Assembly (NCBI RefSeq): GCF_000325665.1
Contig: NC_019908.1
Coordinates: 1-64,000 of the forward strand
From: Brachyspira pilosicoli P43/6/78
GTDB lineage: Bacteria; Spirochaetota; Brachyspiria; Brachyspirales; Brachyspiraceae
Reading direction: 5' to 3'
Length of the DNA stretch: 64,000 nucleotides
Part shown: positions 16,156 to 25,558 of the stretch, piece by piece
How the letters are laid out: each line of letters begins with the position of its first letter
Position numbering within the stretch: position 1 is the stretch's first letter
Position numbers and translations under genes: made by a program
The notes under the pieces: generated by a model
The model's input: only the letters and a program-made list of their open reading frames with translations
Database searches by the model: none
Told to the model about the DNA's origin: nothing

Positions 16156-17892
16156 ATGAGAAAAATAGCATTTATAATTTTTGTATTATCATTTAATTTA
16201 TTATTCGCACAAGAAGAAGAAAAGCTTCCTCCAATGCCTCCAGATAATCCAGAGGTAATACCTATGAGTGAAATAAAAGAGGGTATGGAAGGAGTAGGCT
16301 ACACTGTAATACATGGTACAAATGTAGAGCCATTTAAAGTAAAAGTAATATCTGTATTAAGAAAGATGTGGAATGGAAGCGACGCTATACTTATACAGCT
16401 AGAGGGGCTTAATTTAGAGCATTCTGGCACTGTTGCGGGAATGAGCGGCTCTCCTATATATTTTGACGGTAAAATAGCAGGTGCTTTAGCTTTTGGCTGG
16501 AATTATTCTAAAGACCCTATTGCTGGTGTTACTCCTATAGAAGAGATGTATAAATTATATAATGACACTAATGTAAGACCTACAGGATCAAAGGGAGGAA
16601 ATGCTTTACAGACTCCTTTAATGTTTTCTGGATTTAATGCTAATTCTTTTAATGAATATTCTTCAAAGTTTAAAGAGATGGGCTTTTACCCTATGCAAGC
16701 TGGCGGAACTGTATCAGACACTAATCAAAGCAGTAAGTTTTTATTTGGAGATTCTGTTGCTATAGTTTTGGTTGATGGAGATTTATCTATAGCGGGAGTT
16801 GGTACTGTTTCTCATACTGATGATGAGAAGTTTTTGCTTTTTGGTCACTCTATGTGGGGCAAAGGGCATTTGAGAGCTCCTGTTTCAAGGGCTTATATTA
16901 ATCATATAGTGGCATCTGTTGCTTCTTCTTTTAAGATTGGTGCTGCTTATTCTAATTATTTAGGTTATACTGTTTATGACGGTACTTTTGGGGTGTCTGG
17001 TGTATATGGTGAAGTACCTGAAGATACTATGATACCTGTTAGTCTTAAAGTTGAAGACCAGAACTTTTTAAATAGAGATTTTAATTTAAGAGTATTAAAT
17101 GACCCTACATATTTTTCACAGCTTCTTTCTATGGCTATATATGAGGCTATTAGTTCTACTGCAGGAAGCGAAGAGGAAGGGGTGTTTAGCATAAGCTATG
17201 AGATTGAAACTGATTATTTTGATGAGCCTTATAAAATAGAAGAGAGAATACTTTCTTATTCTTCAAAAGATGCTTTTAGAGAGGCTATTAATCAGCTTGT
17301 AGCTCCTATAGATTTCTTTATATACAATAACTTTAATAGGGTAGCTATAAAATCTATTAAATTATCTGTAAAAAGAAGCAATTTGGAATATGGTTTTATT
17401 AATGATATTACATTATTAGAGCCTAGAGCTGTTGCAGGAGAGACTATACATTTAAGAGTTGGTGTTACTCCTTACGGCAAAGAAAAAACTTATGTAGATA
17501 TACCTGTAAAATTGCCTGTTAATCTTAATACTGATGTTTATTCTATATATGCTGCCAATGAATATATATATGCTTATGCACAAAAATTGTTTATGCCGAG
17601 TAAATATAAAATTAGAAGTTTAGATGATGTAATGAAATATTATAACAAGTCTTATGATGATAAGGCATTAAAGGTTTGGCTGTATTCATCATCGAGAGGA
17701 GTTCAGATAGGGGAGTATTCTTACCCAACGCTTCCTATGTCTAAATATGGTGTAATGGCAAAAGATGCTACATCAGACAAGGCGGCTGTTATTACTGATA
17801 TAAATGGAAATTATAATATGCCATATTCTATACTTGGTTTAATGAAAATAGATATAATAATTGAAGGGGCTAAAAAATATGAAAATCGCTAA
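16156..17892 (+). CDS. SpoIVB-type S55 peptidase domain protein
   Basis: A secreted protein of about 578 aa: signal peptide MRKIAFIIFVLSFNLLFA, a Pro-rich linker, then an S55 (SpoIVB) serine peptidase domain. The catalytic-serine motif GMSGSPIYFDGKIAGAL is at about 96-112. The domain starts PMSEIKEGMEGVGYTVIHGT, as in other S55 proteins. The 350-residue C-terminal part is not recognised. I use the ATG at 16156; 16147 is an alternative and the ORF extends in frame to 16060 without good start signals. It overlaps the next gene by 14 bp. Since no sporulation genes are nearby, a periplasmic processing role is inferred. Confidence 0.8.
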   Translation: MRKIAFIIFVLSFNLLFAQEEEKLPPMPPDNPEVIPMSEIKEGMEGVGYTVIHGTNVEPFKVKVISVLRKMWNGSDAILIQLEGLNLEHSGTVAGMSGSPIYFDGKIAGALAFGWNYSKDPIAGVTPIEEMYKLYNDTNVRPTGSKGGNALQTPLMFSGFNANSFNEYSSKFKEMGFYPMQAGGTVSDTNQSSKFLFGDSVAIVLVDGDLSIAGVGTVSHTDDEKFLLFGHSMWGKGHLRAPVSRAYINHIVASVASSFKIGAAYSNYLGYTVYDGTFGVSGVYGEVPEDTMIPVSLKVEDQNFLNRDFNLRVLNDPTYFSQLLSMAIYEAISSTAGSEEEGVFSISYEIETDYFDEPYKIEERILSYSSKDAFREAINQLVAPIDFFIYNNFNRVAIKSIKLSVKRSNLEYGFINDITLLEPRAVAGETIHLRVGVTPYGKEKTYVDIPVKLPVNLNTDVYSIYAANEYIYAYAQKLFMPSKYKIRSLDDVMKYYNKSYDDKALKVWLYSSSRGVQIGEYSYPTLPMSKYGVMAKDATSDKAAVITDINGNYNMPYSILGLMKIDIIIEGAKKYENR

Positions 17893-19930
17893 GATAATTT
17901 TTATACTGCAAACTATACTAATATTATCATCTTCGAATGTTTTTGCTGTTGTAACAAGAAGTTATGCAAGCACAAAAAAAGGTTTTTATGATAATGGACT
18001 TTACAATGGAATAATGCTTACAGAGCAAGGTTCTTTGAGTTTAGCTCCTCTAATAGAGAAAGAAAGTTCTATAGACGGCAAATATATATGGAAAATCTAT
18101 CCTGCTAAAGACGGAAGTATGTATGCTGCTATAAGCGGAAATGGAGCTGAGTTATATAAAAAAAGTGCTAATGAAACTAATTTCAGCCTTTTTGTAAAAT
18201 CTGATAATGACAATGCTTTTACTGCTGTAATTACAGATGATGCCGGCAATGTTTATGCGGCAGTTGGACCTTATGCTAAAATTATGAAATATGACAGTAA
18301 CGGAAAAGAGATTTGGTCTAAAGATGTTGATGATACTTATATATGGGACATGAAGTTTGATGCTAATGGTAATTTATATTTAGCTGCAGGCGGAAACAAT
18401 GCAAGAGTATTAAAAGTATCTGTTGCCGACGGAAAGATTACTGAAATATTAAAAACAGAAGAACAGCATGCTATGTCATTATATTATGATAAAAAGCAAA
18501 ACAAATTATATGTAGGCACTGCTGGAAGAGGCTTAGTATTATATATTGATTTATCTACAAATGTTGAAAACCCTTCATATAATGTGCTTTATGATACAGC
18601 ACAAAACGAAGTATATGCTATCACTATGGATAATATAGGCAATTTATATTTTGGTACAGCTACAAGAGAGCCTTCATATTTAATACTTCCTTCCATAATA
18701 GATAGCGGTAAAACAGTAGAAGACAGCGATAAAGAGTTTAGAAACTCTCTATATAAGGCAGATACAAACGGTACAGTTCAGAGACTTTTCTTCTTAAATC
18801 AAACATTAGTATTTGCTTTAAGCAGCGATAACAACAATAATATATATTTCATTACAGGCGATTCTGCTGATGTTTATAGAATAAATGGAAATGACGGTTT
18901 ATTATCATATATAGGCGGCTTAAGAAACAAGATATTATCCACTTTTGCTGCTACAGATAATGGACTTTATTTTGCAATATCAAAAACTGGTGAAATATAT
19001 AAAATGGACAATGAATATCCAACAGAAGGCACTTTTACAAGCGATACTTTAGATTTGAGAGTGCTTAGCAAATTTGGAAGTTTAAATGCTGTAACTACTA
19101 CACCAGATGGTTCTAGCATTACTATAGAGATGAGAAGCGGAAATGTTGCTAGAGTTGATGAGACATGGAGCGAGTTTAAGCCTATAAACAATAATGGTAA
19201 AATAGAAGCTCCTGACGGAAGATTTTTGCAATACAAAGTTACAATGAAAACTACAAATCCAGAGATAAGCCCTGTATTAAGTTCTATGGATTTTACTTAT
19301 GTAGAAAATAATTTAGCTCCTGATGTTATTAATGGAGGTTTGGCTACATATTACAGACAGCAAAATGATTCTGCTGAAAATAAAACTCCTCAATTAGAAG
19401 AGAATGAGGCTATGGTATATTGGAAGGGAACTGACCCTAACGGAGATAAACTAACATATACTTTAGAATATAGATTAAAAGGCGAGAAAAATTATAAGCT
19501 TATTGCTGACAATATAGAAAATCAATATTATAAGTTTAAGTCTTATTTGCTTCCTTCTGGTATTTATGACTTTAGAATAACTGCAAGCGATAAGTATGAT
19601 AATCCTGTTGGAGATATTAAAACAAAATCTCTTGAGGTATTTAATATAAAATATGATAATGAAGCTCCTGAGTTGCTTGATTTTAAATCTGTTTCTGAAG
19701 GAAAGATAAGAAAAATTACGTTTAAATTATCTGACAAATTATCATTCTTAAAAACAGTAAGATATTCTACTATTAACAATGAATGGTTATATATAGTTCC
19801 AGATGATAGAATATTAGATTCTATGAATGAGAGTTTTACTATTACTATAGAAGATGAAAATATATCATCTATTACTATAGAGGCTATGGACGTTGAGGGT
19901 AATGTTAAATATTATTCTTTCTTAATATAA
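17879..19930 (+). CDS. Secreted beta-propeller / fibronectin-like repeat protein
   Basis: A 683-aa secreted protein with signal peptide MKIAKIIFILQTILILSSSNVFA. Residues about 30-380 contain repeated WD/NHL-like blades (DDAGNVYAAVGPYAKI, DANGNLYLAAGGNN, DNIGNLYFGTATREP, DNNNNIYFITGDSADV), so a beta-propeller is likely. The C-terminal 280 residues look like Fn3-type beta domains (YWKGTDPNGDKLTYTLEYRL). The start at 17879 has AAGGGG in front and overlaps the S55 peptidase gene, which suggests the two act together in the periplasm. Confidence 0.75.
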   Translation: MKIAKIIFILQTILILSSSNVFAVVTRSYASTKKGFYDNGLYNGIMLTEQGSLSLAPLIEKESSIDGKYIWKIYPAKDGSMYAAISGNGAELYKKSANETNFSLFVKSDNDNAFTAVITDDAGNVYAAVGPYAKIMKYDSNGKEIWSKDVDDTYIWDMKFDANGNLYLAAGGNNARVLKVSVADGKITEILKTEEQHAMSLYYDKKQNKLYVGTAGRGLVLYIDLSTNVENPSYNVLYDTAQNEVYAITMDNIGNLYFGTATREPSYLILPSIIDSGKTVEDSDKEFRNSLYKADTNGTVQRLFFLNQTLVFALSSDNNNNIYFITGDSADVYRINGNDGLLSYIGGLRNKILSTFAATDNGLYFAISKTGEIYKMDNEYPTEGTFTSDTLDLRVLSKFGSLNAVTTTPDGSSITIEMRSGNVARVDETWSEFKPINNNGKIEAPDGRFLQYKVTMKTTNPEISPVLSSMDFTYVENNLAPDVINGGLATYYRQQNDSAENKTPQLEENEAMVYWKGTDPNGDKLTYTLEYRLKGEKNYKLIADNIENQYYKFKSYLLPSGIYDFRITASDKYDNPVGDIKTKSLEVFNIKYDNEAPELLDFKSVSEGKIRKITFKLSDKLSFLKTVRYSTINNEWLYIVPDDRILDSMNESFTITIEDENISSITIEAMDVEGNVKYYSFLI

Positions 19931-19946
19931 TAGGAGTGTGTGTATA

Positions 19947-20138
19947 ATGGCAGTTAATTGTGTATGGTGCGGCAAGAAAATAGATGATGTTGCAGGACAG
20001 GCTACAATGGACACTTGTGATGAGTGCGAGGAGTTTTTTGAAGAGCATATTGATGATATAGCAAAGTCATTAAATGAGCTTCTTAAAAAAAATGAATCCT
20101 CTTCCTCTAAGCCAGATAGAAAAAAAAGCTTGGATTAG
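19947..20138 (+). CDS. Small zinc-ribbon-like protein
   Basis: A 63-aa acidic protein with two CxxC pairs (CVWCGKK at the start and CDECEEF about 20 residues later), consistent with one structural zinc site. AGGAG precedes the ATG at 19947. The last codons include a run of eight A (about 20119-20126); with one A fewer the frame would continue into the ORF at 20092-20229 and add 33 residues (AWISYSLITAIHML...). Which form is real is unclear. Function unknown. Confidence 0.65.
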   Translation: MAVNCVWCGKKIDDVAGQATMDTCDECEEFFEEHIDDIAKSLNELLKKNESSSSKPDRKKSLD

Positions 20139-20229
20139 CTATTCACTTATAACTGCTATACATATGCTAAGTTCAAAGCCTTGTATTGAGTTTAAGGATT
20201 CTAAATATAAAGATATTTTATCAGAATAA
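20092..20229 (+). other. Short ORF overlapping the zinc-ribbon gene end, possible frameshifted extension
   Basis: A 45-codon ORF in another frame (begins MNPLPLSQIEKKAW, ends SKYKDILSE). Its first third overlaps the zinc-ribbon gene and it ends 3 bp before the next start at 20233. No ribosome site precedes it. Composition is protein-like, so it is either the continuation of the zinc-ribbon protein across the A8 tract, or a small coupled ORF. Confidence 0.35.
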
Positions 20230-20232
20230 TTT

Positions 20233-20547
20233 ATGAGAGTAAAATTATTATTATTTATATTATCTATTTTTTTTATTTTATCTATGTCTAGAAATAAAGA
20301 GACTCTCTACTGTGAAAGATGCGGTTTAACTTTTAAAAATTTAAACGAACTATTATCACAAAGATGTGAAAAAGCTTTGGAAGGACCTTATTTAAATAGA
20401 CATAAACTTTATGAAGGCACAGAAAAAGAGATGTACACTTGTAAATATTGCGGCTATCAGTATAAAACGATAAGGCTTCTCACTTCATTAAAATGCATCA
20501 AACACCCAGACGGAGAATACAAGGGCGACCATGCTCCTGAATTATAG
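20233..20547 (+). CDS. Small protein with duplicated Cys/His zinc motifs
   Basis: A 104-aa protein with an N-terminal hydrophobic segment (about 4-18, anchor or signal peptide). Two copies of a similar motif follow: CxxCG, about 15 residues, C, about 12 residues, H (CERCGLTF...RCEKALEGPYLNRH and CKYCGYQY...KCIKHPDGEYKGDH). The duplication suggests two zinc-binding units. It has no clear ribosome site and starts 3 bp after the preceding short ORF. The family is not recognised. Confidence 0.65.
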   Translation: MRVKLLLFILSIFFILSMSRNKETLYCERCGLTFKNLNELLSQRCEKALEGPYLNRHKLYEGTEKEMYTCKYCGYQYKTIRLLTSLKCIKHPDGEYKGDHAPEL

Positions 20548-20667
20548 AATAAACATTTTTTAAATATAATTTTTTCATATTTTTTGCTTTAATTTTTAAT
20601 AGTAATATGTTATAATACGGCAAAATTTTCAAATATTATTAATATTTGTTATAAGGAGAATTATATT

Positions 20668-21039
20668 ATGAACAAAAAATTATTAACTATCTTTTCATTA
20701 TTATTAATCTTTTTTGCAATGTCTTGTAACAACAAAACTACAGATCCAGTAGCACCTTTGAAAGATTCTCAATATGTAGGAAAATGGTATGAAGTAAACG
20801 TGGATACTCCTGTATTTGAAATAAAACAAGATGGAAGTATTGATACTTTAAATGGAACAACAGTGGTAGCAACTGTAAACGGAACTGATGTTGTAAAAGA
20901 AAATGATACTACATTTAAAGCTACTTTTTCAGCAAATGGTCAAAGCCAAGAAGTTGTTTTTGTTTTTACTAGTGATACAACTGGTACTGTAACAGCATCA
21001 GGACAAGAAGGCAGTACTATTTCAATTGTGAAAAAATAA
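20668..21039 (+). CDS. Small lipoprotein
   Basis: A 123-aa predicted lipoprotein. The signal peptide MNKKLLTIFSLLLIFFAMSC ends in a lipobox (AMSC), followed by an Asn/Lys/Thr linker and a single beta-rich domain of the lipocalin-like kind (KWYEVNVDTPVFEIKQDGSI, GTTVVATVNGT, VVFVFTSDTTGTVTAS). AAGGAGA precedes the ATG, and an extended -10 TGTTATAAT (20609-20616) lies upstream. Monocistronic, ended by a terminator. Function unknown. Confidence 0.8.
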   Translation: MNKKLLTIFSLLLIFFAMSCNNKTTDPVAPLKDSQYVGKWYEVNVDTPVFEIKQDGSIDTLNGTTVVATVNGTDVVKENDTTFKATFSANGQSQEVVFVFTSDTTGTVTASGQEGSTISIVKK

Positions 21040-21058
21040 TAGTTAATTAGTTTATTTA

Positions 21059-21094
21059 AAAAAGTGTCTGATATCATATTTCAGGCACTTTTTA
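21059..21094 (+). terminator. Terminator after the lipoprotein gene
   Basis: AAGTGTCTG (21062-21070) pairs with CAGGCACTT (21082-21090), one mismatch, flanked by A-run and T-run. Confidence 0.8.
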
Positions 21095-21162
21095 TATTTT
21101 AAATAATTTCAAATAAATATTAAAATATATACTCCTAAACAAATTATAATAACTTTTTTGTC

Positions 21163-21192
21163 TTGATAATAGAAAAAAAATAAAAGTATAAT
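21163..21192 (+). promoter_or_regulatory. Promoter of pyrH
   Basis: TTGATA (21163-21168), an 18-bp spacer, then TATAAT (21187-21192), 37 bp before the pyrH start codon. Confidence 0.55.
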
Positions 21193-21229
21193 CATATAAA
21201 TTTAATTACAAAAAAAGGAAAATTGTTTT

Positions 21230-21934
21230 ATGAAACAAACTGTGCTTCTTAAAATATCAGGTGAAGCTTTGCTTGGCGAAAAGGACTATGGTATAGATAA
21301 TAATGTTGTAGACAGAATAGCTATGGAGATGAAAGAGGCTGGAAATAATACTCAAATAGCTGTTGTTGTGGGAGGAGGCAACATATTTAGAGGAATGCAG
21401 CTTTCTAGTAAGACAGGTATGGTAAGAGCTACAGCAGACTCTATGGGTATGCTTGCTACTATAATGAATGCTATTGCTTTAAAAGACAGATTTATGGCTG
21501 CCGGCACTCCTACACAGATACTTTCTGCTTTCAATATTGAAGGCATGATTGAGGGCTTTGAAAGAGATAAGGCTATTCGTATATTAGAAAGAGGTAATGT
21601 GCTTATAATAGCAGGAGGTACATCTAACCCTTACTTTACTACAGACAGTACTTCTATATTGAGAGCTTTAGAGATTGGTGCTTCTATAGTGTTAAAAGGC
21701 ACTAATGTTGATGGGGTTTACAATAAAGACCCTAAAACTAATGAAGATGCTGTTATGTATAATGATATTACTTTTAAAGAGGCTATTAATCAAAACTTAC
21801 GCGTTATGGATATGACTGCTTTTGCTATGGCTAATGATAATAATATGCCTATTAGAGTATTTAACATGAATAAAATGGGCAATATTACAAAGGCTATTAA
21901 AGGCGAAAATATAGGAACTTATGTTCATAATTAA
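21230..21934 (+). CDS. pyrH: UMP kinase
   Basis: PyrH (234 aa) converts UMP to UDP in pyrimidine nucleotide synthesis and acts as a hexamer in the cytoplasm. Signatures of the amino-acid-kinase fold are present: [11 protein letters not shown] at the N-terminus, [11 protein letters not shown] for the phosphate loop, [31 protein letters not shown], and [13 protein letters not shown] near the nucleotide site. Length and order are normal. AAAGGAA precedes the ATG. frr, which often follows pyrH, is absent; floA follows instead after 32 bp. Confidence 0.96.
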   Translation: MKQTVLLKISGEALLGEKDYGIDNNVVDRIAMEMKEAGNNTQIAVVVGGGNIFRGMQLSSKTGMVRATADSMGMLATIMNAIALKDRFMAAGTPTQILSAFNIEGMIEGFERDKAIRILERGNVLIIAGGTSNPYFTTDSTSILRALEIGASIVLKGTNVDGVYNKDPKTNEDAVMYNDITFKEAINQNLRVMDMTAFAMANDNNMPIRVFNMNKMGNITKAIKGENIGTYVHN

Positions 21935-21966
21935 AAAATAAAATTCAAAATAAAATTAAGGAGATT

Positions 21967-22971
21967 ATGATGTTTGATTTATTTTGGGGGGCTGGAGTGG
22001 CACCTATGTTTGTTGGAATAATAATTATAGTAATATTTTTAATTATTTTCTTTAGATTTTTCCCATTAGGTTTATGGATTACTGCTTTATTTTCTGGGGT
22101 AAGAATTAGTATCATTACTTTACTTACTATGCGTTTGAGGAGAGTTAATCCTTCTTTAATAGTATTGAATCAAATTAAGCTATGGAAAGCTGGATTAAAA
22201 ATAAACAGTAATGAACTTGAGGCACATTATTTAGCTGGCGGTAACCCTACTGCTGTTGCTGATGCTTTGATTGCTGCTGATAAAGCTTCATTAGATTTAA
22301 GCTTTGAGAGAGCTGCTGCTATAGACTTAGCTGGAAGAGATTTAGTTGATGCTATAAGAACATCAGTTTCTCCTAGAGTTATAGCTACTCCATTAATTGC
22401 TGCTGTTGCTAAAGACGGTATACAGGTAAAAGCTACTGCTAGAGTTACTGTTAGAACAAACATTAACAGACTTGTTGGCGGTGCTGGAGAAGAGACTATT
22501 ATTGCTAGAGTAGGTGAGGGTATTGTTACTACTATTGGTAGTGCTGCTACACATAAAGAGGTATTAGAAAATCCTGATAGAATATCACAGGTCGTTTCTG
22601 CTAAGGGGCTTGATTCTGGTACTGCTTTTGAGATACTTTCTATAGATATTGCTGATGTTGATGTTGGAAGCAATATTGGTGCTGTTTTACAAATTGACCA
22701 AGCTGAGGCTGATAAGAAAATTGCTCAGGCTAAAGCTGAAGAGAGACGCGTTATGGCTATTGCTCGTGAACAGGAGATGAAAGCTCAAGTTGAAGAGATG
22801 AAGGCTAAAGTTGTTGAGGCAGAAAGTCAGTTGCCGCTTGCTATTGCTGAGGCTTTGAAAAAAGGAAATATTGGAGTATTGGATTATTACAACATGAAAA
22901 ATGTAATGGCTGATACTGAAATGCGTTACAGTATATCTGGAATGGATACAACAAGCAAAAATTCAAAATAA
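21967..22971 (+). CDS. floA: Flotillin-like protein FloA
   Basis: FloA (YqfA-type, 334 aa) is a membrane-embedded SPFH/flotillin protein that organises ordered membrane microdomains. An N-terminal hydrophobic hairpin (about 12-55) is followed by the SPFH domain and an Ala/Glu-rich coiled-coil (about 235-300: [28 protein letters not shown]). The motif [19 protein letters not shown] is typical for the family. Two adjacent ATG codons (21967, 21970) follow AGGAG. It lies 32 bp after pyrH and ends at a strong terminator. No NfeD-type partner is next to it. Confidence 0.92.
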   Translation: MMFDLFWGAGVAPMFVGIIIIVIFLIIFFRFFPLGLWITALFSGVRISIITLLTMRLRRVNPSLIVLNQIKLWKAGLKINSNELEAHYLAGGNPTAVADALIAADKASLDLSFERAAAIDLAGRDLVDAIRTSVSPRVIATPLIAAVAKDGIQVKATARVTVRTNINRLVGGAGEETIIARVGEGIVTTIGSAATHKEVLENPDRISQVVSAKGLDSGTAFEILSIDIADVDVGSNIGAVLQIDQAEADKKIAQAKAEERRVMAIAREQEMKAQVEEMKAKVVEAESQLPLAIAEALKKGNIGVLDYYNMKNVMADTEMRYSISGMDTTSKNSK

Positions 22972-22988
22972 TTTATTTTTTATAAAAT

Positions 22989-23020
22989 AAGCGGGCTATT
23001 AATTTTTAGCTCGCTTTTTT
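22989..23020 (+). terminator. Terminator after floA
   Basis: AAGCGGGCT (22989-22997) pairs with AGCTCGCTT (23008-23016) with one mismatch, followed by six T. Confidence 0.8.
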
Positions 23021-23045
23021 ATTTATTAAATTAATAAAAACATTT

Positions 23046-23660
23046 ATGGAAATATTAGATTTAGACAGAGCCGAGTATGAATTAAATAAGGCTTACAAAT
23101 TAAATCCAACTCCTTGGGCTAATCATTCAAGATATGTAGCAAAGGCTGCTAGGATTATATCAAGTGAATATAATAAAAAAAGTCCTTCTGATAAAAAACT
23201 CAATGAAGATAATGCGTATATATTTGGTTTGCTGCATGATATAGGCAGATATACAGGCATAAGTGCTGAGAGGCATTTAATTGATGGATATAAATATTGC
23301 ATTAATTATGGCTGGGAGAAGATGGCTCAGATATGTATAAGTCATGCTTTTATGATAAAAGATATTAATAGTGCAATAGGTGCTTTTGATATGAGTGATG
23401 AAGACTATAATTTTATTAAAGAGTTTTTAGAAAATGTTCAATATGATGATTATGATTTACTTATTCAATTATGCGATAGTCTTGCTTTGCCTGATGGTTT
23501 TTGTTTATTAGAAAAGAGATTTATTGATGTTGCTTTGAGATATGGTACATTTCCGCAAAGTGCATTAAGATGGAAAAAAGTATTTGAAATAAAAAAATAT
23601 TTTGAAGATACTATTTCTACTTCAATATATAATTTACTTCCAAATATTAATATTTATTAA
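23046..23660 (+). CDS. HD-domain phosphohydrolase
   Basis: A 204-aa HD-superfamily metal-dependent phosphohydrolase. The first His is in NHSRYVAKAARII (about 26), the HD doublet in GLLHDIGRYTG (about 64-65), further His at ISHAF (about 99), and the distal Asp in LIQLCDSLAL. This is the layout of small HD nucleotide or phosphate-ester hydrolases. No ribosome site is visible before the ATG. The next gene has its own promoter, so it may be transcribed alone. Substrate unknown. Confidence 0.8.
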   Translation: MEILDLDRAEYELNKAYKLNPTPWANHSRYVAKAARIISSEYNKKSPSDKKLNEDNAYIFGLLHDIGRYTGISAERHLIDGYKYCINYGWEKMAQICISHAFMIKDINSAIGAFDMSDEDYNFIKEFLENVQYDDYDLLIQLCDSLALPDGFCLLEKRFIDVALRYGTFPQSALRWKKVFEIKKYFEDTISTSIYNLLPNINIY

Positions 23661-23666
23661 ACTAAT

Positions 23667-23695
23667 TTGTTTTTATATTTCTTTTAATATATAAT
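23667..23695 (+). promoter_or_regulatory. Promoter placed for a near-leaderless mRNA
   Basis: TTGTTT (23667-23672), a 17-bp spacer, TATAAT (23690-23695). The start codon at 23703 is seven bases after the -10 box and has no ribosome site, the same arrangement as at 5047-5082 and 46567-46601. Confidence 0.5.
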
Positions 23696-23702
23696 AATTA
23701 TC

Positions 23703-24683
23703 ATGAAAAAAGAAAGAAAAGAAATTTATTTAGATAAAAATGAAAACCCATATAAACCTTCAAAAAATATTATAAAAGAGCTTGAAAGTTTTGATATAGA
23801 ATCTTTTAGGCTTTTTCCAGATTATAGTGCCAAAGAATTGGATTTAGCTATGGCGAATAATCTTAATATTGATAAGGATAATATTATATCTGTTAATGGT
23901 ATGTATGAGGCTTTTTACTGTATATTAAATTCATTTGAAAATAAAAAAATATTATTACAAGAGCCTTATAGGGATTTGTATAAAAAGATTTTAGAATATT
24001 CAAAAATTAGTTATGATACTATTAAAATAAAAGAAGATTATAATATAGATTTAGAGAGTTTTAATAATATAGATAAAAGCATTATAATAACAAGCAACCC
24101 AAATGCAGAAACAGGGCTTTTTGTAGAAAATATAGAAAAATATATAAACAATAATAATATATATATAATAGATGAGTCCTATATAAGTTTTGCTTGGAAT
24201 AGTGCTTTAAGATTAATAGATAAATACGACAATTTAGTAATAATATCATCGATAGCTCACTCTCATTCACTTTCAGCACTTAATATAAACTTTTTAATAT
24301 CAAATAAAACTAATATAGAAAAGTTTTCTCATATAAGACAAAAATACGGCATAAATAAATTATCAGAAAAAATAGCAATATCTTCAATTAATGATAAAGA
24401 GACTTCTATAAAAAATATAAGCTCAATAATATTAGAAAGAGATAAAATGGAGAGTTTATTAAGCAAAGAAGGTTTTTTAGTACTTCCTTCTAAAGCAAAT
24501 TTCCTTCTTATAAAGCACCCAAATAAAAGCTCTAAGTATATATATGATGAACTTAAAAAGAATCATATATTTGTAAAAAGCTATGAAGATAGTAATGTCT
24601 TAAAAGATTTCTTAAGAGTTACAATATCAGACAGCAAAACAAACAATATATTTCTAAAAACTTTATGCGATATAATTAATTAA
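23703..24683 (+). CDS. HisC-like fold-type I aminotransferase homologue lacking the PLP lysine
   Basis: A 326-aa protein resembling histidinol-phosphate aminotransferase / CobC (class I/II). Family landmarks: N-terminal YLDKNENPYKPS, SNPNAETGLF in place of the SNPNNPTG motif, the PLP-ring Asp and Tyr in IIDESYISF, and the substrate-carboxylate Arg in DFLRVTISD. Where active enzymes have the Schiff-base lysine (S-K-A-x-G-L-A-G-L-R), this protein reads SSIAHSHSLSAL, with no lysine. It may be a pseudoenzyme or use another chemistry. The 3' end overlaps the convergent atpG end by 8 bp. Confidence 0.75.
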   Translation: MKKERKEIYLDKNENPYKPSKNIIKELESFDIESFRLFPDYSAKELDLAMANNLNIDKDNIISVNGMYEAFYCILNSFENKKILLQEPYRDLYKKILEYSKISYDTIKIKEDYNIDLESFNNIDKSIIITSNPNAETGLFVENIEKYINNNNIYIIDESYISFAWNSALRLIDKYDNLVIISSIAHSHSLSALNINFLISNKTNIEKFSHIRQKYGINKLSEKIAISSINDKETSIKNISSIILERDKMESLLSKEGFLVLPSKANFLLIKHPNKSSKYIYDELKKNHIFVKSYEDSNVLKDFLRVTISDSKTNNIFLKTLCDIIN

Positions 24684-25557
24684 TAGCCTCAGAACCGCCT
24701 ATAATATCAAGAAGTTCATTAGTAATATGTTCTTGTCTAGCTCTGTTAGCTTTATTTTTCAAGTCTTCTATTAGCCTTTCTGCATTATCAGTAGCATTTC
24801 TCATAGCAATAGCTCTCTCAGCATTCTCTGATAAAAAAGAACTAGTAATCATAAAGTAAAAATAAGTTTTTATAGCTAATGGAACAACTTCTTTTAATAC
24901 ATCATCAATATTAGGCTCTATCAAATAATCAATCTGTTTTTTTACTTTTCTTCCCTCAATATCTTCTTCATCTGGAATCATAGGAATTAAACTTTTAATT
25001 TTAGGTATATGCACCACTCTTGTATAATATCTTGTATATATAACTTCCACCCTTGAAGCATTGTCCACAACATAATCATGCATGAAACGCTGTACAACAG
25101 TAGCACAATCATCAAAAGTAGATTCTTCATCTATACGCGGATATTTACGGGATATTGGTATGTTTTGTTTTTCAAAGTATACTTCGCCTTTTTTACCCAA
25201 TACGTGAAGCTCAACAGTTCTTCCATGTCTGTAATGGTGTCTAATTCTCTCCATTGCTTCATCTAATATTTTTGTATTATAAGAACCGCATAATCCTCTG
25301 CTTGATGTTATTACAAATAAGATAATATTTTTTATTGTCTTTTTAGGAGAGAGAAGCGGATGCAAATGGTCCATATCTGAATGTGAAAGCTCTTCTACTA
25401 TTCTGTTTAGCTTTTGTGTATAAGGTCTCATGCCTTGTTCTATTGTAAGTATTTTAGCAGTTTTTGAACGAGCTATCATATCCATAGTTTTAGTAATTTT
25501 ATGTGTGCTTGTTACAGCTTTAATTCTTGCTTTTAATACATTAAGTTTCTCTGCCAT
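24676..25557 (-). CDS. atpG: F-type ATP synthase gamma subunit
   Basis: AtpG (293 aa) is the central rotor shaft of F1. The N-terminal coiled-coil LKARIKAVTSTHKITKTMDMIARSK and the C-terminal coiled-coil ERAIAMRNATDNAERLIEDLKNKANRARQ, both conserved, flank a Rossmann-like middle (VITSSRGLCGSYNTKIL). It is the last gene of the atp operon here, one base after the second glycosyltransferase. atpD and atpC, which normally follow, are absent; the next gene is convergent. So beta and epsilon must be encoded elsewhere, if this enzyme is complete. Confidence 0.95.
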   Translation of the reverse strand: MAEKLNVLKARIKAVTSTHKITKTMDMIARSKTAKILTIEQGMRPYTQKLNRIVEELSHSDMDHLHPLLSPKKTIKNIILFVITSSRGLCGSYNTKILDEAMERIRHHYRHGRTVELHVLGKKGEVYFEKQNIPISRKYPRIDEESTFDDCATVVQRFMHDYVVDNASRVEVIYTRYYTRVVHIPKIKSLIPMIPDEEDIEGRKVKKQIDYLIEPNIDDVLKEVVPLAIKTYFYFMITSSFLSENAERAIAMRNATDNAERLIEDLKNKANRARQEHITNELLDIIGGSEAIN

Positions 25558-25558
25558 A

